DNA of 5,911 nt from Candidatus Zhuqueibacterota bacterium (GTDB lineage Bacteria > KSB1 > UBA2214), in assembly GCA_022706175.1 (NCBI GenBank), contig JAKJDB010000191.1, positions 1 to 5,911 of the forward strand, in the 5' to 3' direction. The position numbers were made by a program, and so were the translations under genes. Of this stretch, positions 1 through 5,911 are shown in pieces (position 1 is the stretch's first letter; the number at the start of each line of letters is the position of its first letter). Under the pieces are notes generated by a model. The model was not told where the DNA came from. It was given only the letters and a program-made list of their open reading frames with translations, and searched no databases.

Positions 1-2369
1 AACGCGAAGTCGCTTACCTGATCGACGGCGTACCGGTGAGCAGTGCTTACGCGCAATCAGGCGGCATGAATGTTTCGGTGGAAAATTCCATGATCAAAGA
101 GCTGCAGGTCATCAGCGGCACTTTTAACGCCGAATACGGTTCTGCGCAGTCCGGCGTCGTCAATATCGTTACCAAGGATCCTGAGGATAAATTGCACGGC
201 ACCGTACAAGTATACTCCGGCGATTATGCCAGCGGCAACACCGACGTATTTATTGGTGTAAACCGGTTCAGCCCGATGGCTGAGGGCGACGTGCAAGCCA
301 CCTTGAACGGACCTATTTTTAAAAACAAGCTTCGCTTTTTAGCCACGGCCCGCTACAATAACAATGAAAGTTTGTATTGGTACGAACGCCGGTTTCGTCC
401 GGTGGACGGCTGGATCATCAACGCCTACAAGCGGTGGTACAATGAACATTACGCGTCCGAAATCGCACAAACCGGTGAAATCCACATTCCGGATTCTTTG
501 CGCACCGGCGACGGCAGTATGGGACCGTTGACTAAGAGCTATGGACTCACCGGCAGCGGCAAGCTGATCTATACACCATCTGCAAATTTTTCAATAAGTT
601 ACTCGCTTTTCGCCTCTGCATCAAAAAGCAATGGAGGTTCTCTCAGCCGGCGCTACGCGCCCGATGAAACAGCCAGCTATTGGGGTCGATCGGATAACCA
701 TATCATCAATCTGCGACACATGCTGCATCCGAATTTGTTCTATAATTTGAATTTTTCTTATCAGCATAATCACAGTTGGGGGTATTATCAGAAAGATAAC
801 AAGGTCGCCAATTACCCCGGCGACACGGGCATACAGCCCATCACCACCACTTCCAACGGTTTTTCGCTCGGCGCCACCGACGGCGGCACCTACAGCAAGG
901 ACGGTAAAAATTACACCAAAATCTATACGGCCAACGGCAATCTCAACTGGCAGGTGGATCGTCATAATTTTCTCAAGATGGGCTTTGAGGTCAAACAGCA
1001 TGAATATAACACCTATTCCTATTCGTTGGTTGAAACCGAGGAATGGCAAAAATATAAATACACCACCGCTATACGCGGTGCCGACCTGAATTGGAACGAC
1101 TATCTGGCGCGAATGATCGACTATTGGAAGAACTGGGATCAGACCTACGCTACGACCAAATGGCGATTCCCTCGGGCCGATGAGGTCACCCGCTATCGCG
1201 ATTATACCATCCGTCCTCTGGAAGCCGCTGTCTATGTGCAGGACAAGGTGGAGATGGGCGAAATCGTTCTGAACGCCGGCCTGCGTCTGGATCTGTTCAA
1301 ACCCAATGAGAAATTCATCATCAACGAGCGCATTGAATCCTATTTGTTGGGCAGCGATAGTAATTTAAAAGAAGCCGGACTGCAATATCAGCTTTCGCCG
1401 CGGCTCGGTTTTTCCTTTCCGATTTCGGATCAGGGCGCCTTTCACGTCGCTTACGGTCATTTTTTTCAGATGCCCAGCTTTTCGACCATGTACAGCGAGC
1501 CGCTGCGCGTGTTGACCTCATTGCAGTTGCAGGATCAACTGCTCGGCAATTGCACCCTGAAACCCGAACGCACCATCGCCTATGAGGTCGGGCTGCAGCA
1601 GGGTCTAAGCGCCGATGTCGCGGCTGATCTCACGCTTTTCTATAAAGACTTTCGCAACCAACTGGGCATCGAATACCTCACCACCGTTGACGCCATCGGT
1701 TATTCCAGATACGTGAATCGTGATTACGGCAATGTCAAGGGTTTTACTCTGGCCCTGGAGAAAAAACGCACCGGCATTTTTTCCGGCGGCATCGATTATA
1801 CTTTTCAATACGCCGAGGGCAGCGCTTCGGATCCCACGTTTATTCGCCTGGTGCAGGTCTCCTCCCGGCTGGGCGGCGATCCGGTGCAATTCGTCGAACG
1901 GCAGATCGTCCCGTTGGATTGGGATCAGCGCCACACAGTGAACTTGACCGCCATTTTATCCGTGCCGAGCAATTGGAGCGCCAGCGTCATCGCCACGCTC
2001 GGCAGCGGCCTGCCCTATACGCCGACCTCGGTCGGAGAGGCGCTCTTCCCGGATATCGAATTCAATAACGCGGCGCGCAAGCCCATGTTTTGGAATGTCG
2101 ATCTCAAAGCGAAAAAACAATTCAAGGTTGGCGGCTACACCCTCGGCCTCTTCTGCAACGTCGACAATCTCTTTGACCATCTCAATCAGCGATATGTATA
2201 TGCCACCAGCGGTTTGGCCACTGTCAACGCCATGCTGCCGGAACTGCGTGAAATCCGCGACGTCAAGTTGGCGCAGGAAGGCATTTTCACACCGCATGAA
2301 ATCGACAATAAACCTCAGTACTACTCTGCGCCGCGACATGTTCAGGTGGGTCTGGAACTGCTGTTCTAG
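1..2369 (+). CDS. TonB-dependent outer-membrane receptor, 5'-truncated by window edge
   Basis: The product is an outer-membrane active transporter that binds a substrate outside the cell and imports it with energy from TonB-ExbBD. The frame is open from base 3, giving 788 visible residues; the real start lies upstream, and the GTG at 36 is only an internal Val codon. The first residues (YLIDGVPV) and the segment at about bases 93-179 (ELQVISGTFNAEYG, then SGVVNIVTK) are the classic second half of the plug domain. The rest alternates strands and polar loops as a 22-strand barrel does, for example NGPIFKNKLRF near 306-338 and AAVYVQDKVEMG near 1224-1262. It ends in RHVQVGLELLF, a terminal strand with C-terminal Phe as expected for BAM-inserted proteins. 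A signal peptide, an N-terminal carboxypeptidase-regulatory-like domain and a TonB box would be expected upstream but are not visible. The substrate is unknown; no SusD-like gene follows. The family call is firm; the subfamily is not resolved. Confidence 0.95.
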   Translation, partial: REVAYLIDGVPVSSAYAQSGGMNVSVENSMIKELQVISGTFNAEYGSAQSGVVNIVTKDPEDKLHGTVQVYSGDYASGNTDVFIGVNRFSPMAEGDVQATLNGPIFKNKLRFLATARYNNNESLYWYERRFRPVDGWIINAYKRWYNEHYASEIAQTGEIHIPDSLRTGDGSMGPLTKSYGLTGSGKLIYTPSANFSISYSLFASASKSNGGSLSRRYAPDETASYWGRSDNHIINLRHMLHPNLFYNLNFSYQHNHSWGYYQKDNKVANYPGDTGIQPITTTSNGFSLGATDGGTYSKDGKNYTKIYTANGNLNWQVDRHNFLKMGFEVKQHEYNTYSYSLVETEEWQKYKYTTAIRGADLNWNDYLARMIDYWKNWDQTYATTKWRFPRADEVTRYRDYTIRPLEAAVYVQDKVEMGEIVLNAGLRLDLFKPNEKFIINERIESYLLGSDSNLKEAGLQYQLSPRLGFSFPISDQGAFHVAYGHFFQMPSFSTMYSEPLRVLTSLQLQDQLLGNCTLKPERTIAYEVGLQQGLSADVAADLTLFYKDFRNQLGIEYLTTVDAIGYSRYVNRDYGNVKGFTLALEKKRTGIFSGGIDYTFQYAEGSASDPTFIRLVQVSSRLGGDPVQFVERQIVPLDWDQRHTVNLTAILSVPSNWSASVIATLGSGLPYTPTSVGEALFPDIEFNNAARKPMFWNVDLKAKKQFKVGGYTLGLFCNVDNLFDHLNQRYVYATSGLATVNAMLPELREIRDVKLAQEGIFTPHEIDNKPQYYSAPRHVQVGLELLF
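3..179 (+). other. C-terminal half of TonB plug domain
   Basis: This stretch encodes the YLIDGVPV strand and the ELQVISGTFNAEYGSAQSG / VVNIVTK block. These match the recurrent plug pattern of an LIDGVP strand followed by an E-V-GxxxAEYG-xxxGGVVNxxTK block. A full plug is about 110-130 residues; roughly 59 are visible, so the window begins about halfway through it. Domain boundaries are approximate. Confidence 0.9.
2334..2366 (+). other. Terminal barrel strand with C-terminal Phe (BAM signal)
   Basis: The last residues of the receptor read RHVQVGLELLF, with alternating hydrophobic positions and a terminal aromatic residue. This is the known outer-membrane beta-signal recognised by BamA. It shows that the 3' end of the gene is native and not truncated. 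Confidence 0.85.
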
Positions 2370-2384
2370 CAAGATGGATTTTTC

Positions 2385-2389
2385 AGGAG
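2385..2389 (+). promoter_or_regulatory. Ribosome binding site of the 1169-residue protein
   Basis: AGGAG lies 7 bases before the ATG at 2397 and 10 bases before a second, adjacent ATG at 2400. Spacing favours 2397, though either start gives nearly the same protein. The 27-base gap between the receptor stop and this start leaves no room for a normal promoter, and no hairpin with a T-run is seen there. Translation is therefore expected from a shared transcript, with its own strong site. Confidence 0.85.
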
Positions 2390-2396
2390 AAAAAGA

Positions 2397-2453
2397 ATGA
2401 TGCAAAACATATCTCTTGTTCTCTTGCTGTGCACCAGCCTGACCGTATGGGCG
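2397..2453 (+). other. Sec signal peptide (signal peptidase I type)
   Basis: Residues 1-19 have a hydrophobic core (ISLVLLLCTSLTV) followed by VWA and then a charged EQDKEK segment, so cleavage after Ala19 is likely. The n-region (MMQN) has no Lys or Arg, which is unusual. Cys12 is preceded by LLL, which is not a lipobox because -1 should be Gly, Ala or Ser, so lipoprotein processing is unlikely. Confidence 0.75.
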
Positions 2454-5400
2454 GAACAAGATAAGGAAAAGTCAACTCTGCGCGGCGCGCAACCGATGAG
2501 TTATTTGAACAGCCGGGGGTATTCCCCTGCTTTTTTGCAAAAAGCGTCGGCGGCGCAAGGGTGGGCCAGGTATATCCGCTATTGCAAACACGACGGCAAC
2601 CTGGTGGTGACGGGAATGGTCAATCAGGGTCAAATGGCAGCCGGATACACCTCCGGCGGCGGGATAACCGGCATGAGATGGCCCAAGGGAGCTAACGAGC
2701 GCAGCTATGGCTATGTCTTCGTCTACTATGTGGCCGGCGAAGTACAAAATATCCGCGGCAATACCATTCATATCGTATCCGATCGTTTCAATCGCAACTC
2801 GGCCGAAACCTCTCCGGATGCAACCCACACCTATTTTTTTGAACCCTTGCCGCGCTATTACAATAATCATCATCCCCATTCAGTGGATTGGGACATGGGC
2901 GGTATATCCGAGGATGTAGGCGAAGACGGCGTTCCCAACACCCATGACTCTGGTGAAGGGGACGGCAAACTGCAGTCCATCGAAGATTTCAACTCCAACG
3001 GCGTTCTCGATGTCAGCATGCTGAACGAGGTGGAGTGGTTTGCCATGAGTCATCGCAAAGAAACCTGGCCCGCTGATTGGCCGCCGCAGACCTACGCGGG
3101 AGACTGGCGTGTGCCGGGCGTGAATGATTTTGATCCGGGTCCCTGCGCCGGCAAATGGAACGGCGAATACGGCTATTATATTCGTGCGGACCAGGAATCC
3201 TATTATACCATGGACGACCATGAAAACGACGAGTTTGAATACTATCCTGAAAATTTGCCGGGCACGGATCAGCCTGATACTCGGCCCTGGCCGGACGGCC
3301 GGCGTGGCCTGGGCGTGACCGTCAAAGTGCGCAATTATCAATGGAATGCCAGGCTGGCAGAGGATATCCTGCTCTCGCTCTATGACGTAACCAACTACGG
3401 CAAACGGATTGACAAGTCGGTTATCGGAATGTATTGCGATATCGACATCGGCGGCCACGGCGCAGATCTGGCTGATTTTGACGAGATCGACGATATCACC
3501 TATGTGTGGGACAGCCGGGAGACCTGGCGCGTAGAAGGCAAGGCGCCGACCGGCTACTTTGGCTATGCGTTCTTGGAAAGTCCGGGTTTGCCGAACGACG
3601 GCAAAGATAACGACGGCGACGGCATCGTCGATGAAAGTCAGTACGATAAAATCGACAACGATCATGACTGGGCTCCCTGGCAAGATGTCAACGCTAGCGG
3701 TGTATGGGACACCGAGGATGTGAATTACAACAGTACGTTGGATGAGGGCGAAGATCTGGACGGTGACGGCATTTTAGACTACGAACCGGTCCATAGCGAT
3801 GTCGGTTCAGACGGCATCGGCCCGGATCAGGACGATTGGCCCGGACCAGACTCCAACGGTACAGAGTGCAACGGTAAACCGGACTGGGGAGAACCCCTCT
3901 TTGATTATACCGATAACGATGAGTCCGATCAGGTCGGTTTGACCTCGTTTTACCTGAAATCGGTGGACAACCGCATGTCCAATGATGAAGATTTCTGGAG
4001 CATCGAATTGACGCCCGGCACCTTTGCCATTCAACCGGGTTACGAAGGCGATGCCGCCTTTACCTATGGCTGCGGCTATGTGCCGCTGGAGCCCGGCAAA
4101 GAGGGCACCCAACGATACGCCATCGCCTGTCTGTTCGGCAATGATCTCGACGACATCATGCGCAACAAACGAACCATGCAGAAAATCTACGATGCGGATT
4201 ATAATTTCACCAAACCGCCGCGCAAACCGGATGTGGCGGTGAACGCCGGCGACGGTCGAGTGGTTTTAACCTGGGATAATCGTGCGGAAACATCCAAGGA
4301 TCCTATTTACGGCGTCGATTTCGAAGGGTACAAGATTTACAAAAGCACAGACCCCAACTTTGCCGATATTAAAACCATCAGTGATGCCTACAACAATCCC
4401 CTGCTATATGCGCCGGTCGCCCAGTTCGATTTGGCTGACGGTTTAATCGGTCCACATCCGATCACCTTGGGACGGGAGGGAGGAGCGGAAAGCGATCTGG
4501 GGGTGGCCATGAACATGGGCTCTGACAGCGGCCTGAAACATTTTTGGGTCGATACTACCGTCACCAACGGCCGCACCTATTATTATGCCGTGGTTTCCTA
4601 TGATCGGGGCTATGATCAGGATTTTTTCTCACGCGGTTTGAGTGATAAAGCGAATTTGCTTTCCATCTCGCCGACGGAATGCTCCTTCACCATCCAGACC
4701 GATGAAATCGGCCGGACCATTTCTTTTGATCAAAACTGCGTCAAGGCCATTCCCCAGGAGAGTTCTGCCGGGTATCTGGATCCCAAACCCGAGGCCGGCA
4801 TCGAGCATGTTTCCGGCGCCGCTACCGGTGTGGTGGATCTGCAGGTCGTTGTTCCCTCCGCCGTACAAAACGGTCACCGGTATCAACTTTCTTTTAGCGA
4901 CGACAGTTCCATGGCTGCCATGAACGGCGCTGGCGAATCCATCTACACCGGCGTAACGAGGGGCATGTCCTTCATCAATCTGACCACCGGCGCCACCCTG
5001 CTGCCGCCTGATAATCCATTTTCCGCAGGGGCTCTCGGCGATCAGATTTTTGACGGCTTTGTCCTCACCTTCAAGAACGCGGAGGAGGTCGTCCTGCGGG
5101 ACGCCGTTTGGAAAAACAGCACGACCAACCTGCAGGCCTCCATGAACAGCATCGGCGGCAAGGCCGTGGCCCGCGATTACGAAGTGCGCATTCTGGATAT
5201 CGGCGCCGATACGTCTCTGAGCACCAATGCGATAACCAATTTTCAGGTTTGGGATGTGACCGATCCAAATCACTCCTTTAAAACCCGCTACCGCTTGACC
5301 ACCAATCGTACAGAGCCGGAATCGTTAAAATCGAAACTGAGTGCGGGCGACGATTTTTGGATTTACATCAAAAGATCCGTTTCCAGTTCCGGGCAGGTCA

Positions 5401-5906
5401 CTTTTACACAACGGGCCTGGCATGTCTTTGTCGTCATGCCCGCTGATGCGGCGGAGGACGCCGTACAAATTGTTCCACAAAAGGGCTCCGTACTGCGTCT
5501 TACGACCACAAAGCCCTTTGACCGAAACGATGTGTATGAATTCAGCATGACCGGCAACACCGTCACCCCGCAATCGGTTAAAGACGAAATGGATGACATC
5601 TGCGTGGTGCCCAATCCTTATATCGCCGCCAGCACGCTGGAACGGAAAATTATCAATACAGACTTTGGCCGGGGAGATCGGCGCATCGATTTCGTCAATC
5701 TGCCGGCCACCTGCACGATCAGCATTTTCACCGTTGCCGGTCGTCTGGTGCGCACGATCCATCATTCCACCGATATTGATAAGGGACGCGAGATCTGGGA
5801 TTTGCGCACCAAAGACGGACTCGAGATCGCTTCCGGATACTATTTCTATTATGTCGATGCGCCGGGGATCGGCGGCAAAAAAGGTAAATTGGCAGTCATC
5901 AAATGA
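2397..5906 (+). CDS. Secreted multi-module protein with type IX-type C-terminal sorting domain and Ca-binding-like patches
   Basis: This is a predicted exported surface or released protein of 1169 residues with no recognised enzyme motif. Modules in order: signal peptide 1-19 (hydrophobic 5-17, VWA cleavage site); unrecognised module about 41-165; Asp/Gly patch 173-205; acidic linker 240-300; beta-rich module about 305-395; strongly Asp-rich patch 401-511 with thrombospondin type 3-like DxDxDGxxD repeats; segment 512-608 ending in a KPPRKP linker; fibronectin-III-like module about 609-757 (VVLTWD, YKIYKS, RTYYYAVVSYD), with an insertion at about 655-712; beta-rich stretch 760-1065; C-terminal domain 1066-1169 starting near VVPNPY and ending AVIK. 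The start at 2397 is supported by AGGAG 7 bases upstream. The gene lies 27 bases after the TonB receptor, so the two are probably one operon and may share a surface job, for example ligand capture (inference). The C-terminal domain resembles Por sorting / FlgD-Ig-like domains. The specific function is unknown; a purely structural surface protein is an alternative. Confidence 0.93.
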   Translation: MMQNISLVLLLCTSLTVWAEQDKEKSTLRGAQPMSYLNSRGYSPAFLQKASAAQGWARYIRYCKHDGNLVVTGMVNQGQMAAGYTSGGGITGMRWPKGANERSYGYVFVYYVAGEVQNIRGNTIHIVSDRFNRNSAETSPDATHTYFFEPLPRYYNNHHPHSVDWDMGGISEDVGEDGVPNTHDSGEGDGKLQSIEDFNSNGVLDVSMLNEVEWFAMSHRKETWPADWPPQTYAGDWRVPGVNDFDPGPCAGKWNGEYGYYIRADQESYYTMDDHENDEFEYYPENLPGTDQPDTRPWPDGRRGLGVTVKVRNYQWNARLAEDILLSLYDVTNYGKRIDKSVIGMYCDIDIGGHGADLADFDEIDDITYVWDSRETWRVEGKAPTGYFGYAFLESPGLPNDGKDNDGDGIVDESQYDKIDNDHDWAPWQDVNASGVWDTEDVNYNSTLDEGEDLDGDGILDYEPVHSDVGSDGIGPDQDDWPGPDSNGTECNGKPDWGEPLFDYTDNDESDQVGLTSFYLKSVDNRMSNDEDFWSIELTPGTFAIQPGYEGDAAFTYGCGYVPLEPGKEGTQRYAIACLFGNDLDDIMRNKRTMQKIYDADYNFTKPPRKPDVAVNAGDGRVVLTWDNRAETSKDPIYGVDFEGYKIYKSTDPNFADIKTISDAYNNPLLYAPVAQFDLADGLIGPHPITLGREGGAESDLGVAMNMGSDSGLKHFWVDTTVTNGRTYYYAVVSYDRGYDQDFFSRGLSDKANLLSISPTECSFTIQTDEIGRTISFDQNCVKAIPQESSAGYLDPKPEAGIEHVSGAATGVVDLQVVVPSAVQNGHRYQLSFSDDSSMAAMNGAGESIYTGVTRGMSFINLTTGATLLPPDNPFSAGALGDQIFDGFVLTFKNAEEVVLRDAVWKNSTTNLQASMNSIGGKAVARDYEVRILDIGADTSLSTNAITNFQVWDVTDPNHSFKTRYRLTTNRTEPESLKSKLSAGDDFWIYIKRSVSSSGQVTFTQRAWHVFVVMPADAAEDAVQIVPQKGSVLRLTTTKPFDRNDVYEFSMTGNTVTPQSVKDEMDDICVVPNPYIAASTLERKIINTDFGRGDRRIDFVNLPATCTISIFTVAGRLVRTIHHSTDIDKGREIWDLRTKDGLEIASGYYFYYVDAPGIGGKKGKLAVIK
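2913..3011 (+). other. First Asp/Gly-rich calcium-type patch
   Basis: Residues 173-205 contain DSGEGDGKLQSIE followed directly by DFNSNGVLD. The second fits DxNxNGxxD, close to the loop of thrombospondin type 3 and dockerin calcium sites. The first has acidic and Gly spacing like an EF-hand loop but is less regular. Calcium binding is inferred from spacing only. Confidence 0.6.
3309..3581 (+). other. Unclassified beta-rich module between the calcium-type patches
   Basis: Residues about 305-395 contain alternating strands: VTVKVRNYQWN, then a DILLSLYDVTNYGKRID segment, then SVIGMYCDIDIGG. The order of a YxW strand, an acidic-hydrophobic strand with DVTN, and a strand ending in DxDIGG looks like a compact beta-sandwich. 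I cannot give it a family name. Boundaries are approximate. Confidence 0.5.
3597..3929 (+). repeat. Second, long Asp-rich region with thrombospondin type 3-like calcium-binding repeats
   Basis: Residues 401-511 hold 28 Asp in 111 positions. Two perfect DxDxDGxxD units are seen: DNDGDGIVD at 404-412 and DLDGDGILD at 453-461. Degenerate units lie between and after them: DKIDNDHD at 417-424, DVNASGVWD at 430-438, DVNYNSTLD at 441-449 and DYTDNDESD at 503-511. Such loops bind calcium in thrombospondin type 3, dockerin and related surface proteins, often stiffening a linker between folded modules. The repeats are similar at protein level but divergent at DNA level, so they are not recent tandem copies. 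Confidence 0.8.
4221..4667 (+). other. Fibronectin type III-like module with internal insertion
   Basis: Residues about 609-757 begin with a KPPRKPDV linker, then RVVLTWD (the B-strand Trp), then FEGYKIYKSTD (the C-strand Tyr), and end with DTTVTNGRTYYYAVVSYDRG (the FG region with its Tyr-rich strand). These are the usual landmarks of FN3 domains. The distance between the C strand and the last strands is about 55 residues longer than in a canonical domain of roughly 90, so an insertion at about 655-712 is inferred. Confidence 0.75.
5592..5903 (+). other. C-terminal sorting domain (type IX / FlgD-Ig-like)
   Basis: Residues 1066-1169 start with CVVPNPY and continue with a DFVNLPATCTISIFTVAGR strand pair, a LVRTI strand, an IWDLRTKDG turn, an EIASGYYFYYV strand and a basic, hydrophobic end (GKKGKLAVIK). 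This is the pattern of Por secretion system sorting domains: a PNP motif at the first strand, a xVxGxxV strand, a WDxxxxxG turn, an xxSGxYxY strand and a Lys-ended last strand. The family is known to direct passage through the type IX outer-membrane machinery in Bacteroidetes. Whether the host has that machinery cannot be seen here. Confidence 0.8.
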
Positions 5907-5911
5907 ACCCG
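5903..5911 (+). CDS. Possible start of a third gene overlapping the stop (ATGA)
   Basis: The stop codon of the large protein lies in AAATGAACCC, so an ATG at 5903 overlaps it by four bases in the +2 frame and would begin Met-Asn-Pro. Such ATGA overlaps are typical of translationally coupled genes in an operon. No good ribosome binding site sits at normal distance: the nearest purine run (AAAAAAGG, ending at 5884) is about 18 bases away. Only three codons are in view, so this is a suggestion and no product can be named. Confidence 0.3.

Noticed and set aside
36..38. GTG as start of the receptor gene
   Set aside because: The frame is open to the window edge, and the codons before it encode the conserved YLIDGVP part of the plug domain, so the GTG is an internal Val.
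621..1049. Antisense frame of 142 codons inside the receptor gene
   Set aside because: It is fully inside a well-supported conserved gene, with no recognisable motif. The same applies to minus-strand frames at 2472-2879, 4629-5273 and 5325-5765.
2424..2435. Lipoprotein signal at Cys12 of the secreted protein
   Set aside because: The residues before Cys are LLL, lacking the small residue needed at -1, and a good signal peptidase I site (VWA) follows seven residues later.
3289..3300. GGCCG-GA-CGGCC inverted repeat as hairpin or terminator
   Set aside because: The loop is only two bases, there is no T-run, and it sits in the middle of coding sequence for WPDGRRG; GC-rich Gly/Arg/Pro codons explain it.
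2880..3683. Long antisense frame of 267 codons with a hydrophobic product
   Set aside because: It lies opposite the Asp-rich region. GAT/GAC codons read in reverse give ATC/GTC (Ile/Val), which creates a false hydrophobic protein without stops. No ribosome site or family motif supports it.
3597..3929. Tandem DNA repeat or recent duplication in the Asp-rich region
   Set aside because: Units resemble each other only at protein level, have irregular spacing and use different codons, so there is no DNA-level repeat array.
1..5911. CRISPR, tRNA, insertion sequence, phage or integron signals
   Set aside because: No regular repeat-spacer pattern, cloverleaf-like sequence, transposase-like frame or terminal inverted repeats were seen; nearly all bases are used by two intact genes.

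Overview
The window holds two long, same-strand, intact reading frames separated by only 27 bases, plus a possible start of a third gene at the right edge. There is no RNA gene, mobile element, CRISPR array or non-coding stretch over 300 bases; about 99% of the window is coding. Base composition and codon use look even across both genes, so nothing suggests recent transfer.

Layout: (1) <1-2369 (+), the 3' part of a TonB-dependent outer-membrane receptor. The window opens in the middle of the plug domain, and the whole beta-barrel follows. (2) 2397-5906 (+), a 1169-residue secreted multi-module protein. It has a signal peptide, an unrecognised N-terminal module, two Asp-rich calcium-type patches, a beta-rich core, a fibronectin-III-like module and a C-terminal domain of the type IX secretion (Por) sorting / FlgD-Ig-like kind. 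(3) 5903->5911 (+), an ATG that overlaps the stop of gene 2 as ATGA and may begin a third, coupled gene.

Organism: a diderm bacterium, because the first product is an outer-membrane barrel. A TonB receptor of the large barrel type next to a protein with a type IX-like C-terminal domain points to the FCB side of the tree. Less-studied FCB lineages such as Calditrichota, candidate division KSB1, Zixibacteria or Marinimicrobia fit the style of gene 2 better than typical Bacteroidetes. This is judged from protein style only, with no phylogenetic marker in view.

How they may work together: the close spacing, shared strand, lack of a terminator and good ribosome binding site imply one transcript. 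The receptor would import a substrate across the outer membrane using TonB energy. The large protein would be exported to the periplasm by Sec, then moved to the surface and anchored or released through its C-terminal domain. A surface binding partner for the receptor is a reasonable hypothesis, but no substrate can be named. No catalytic motif was seen in either protein.
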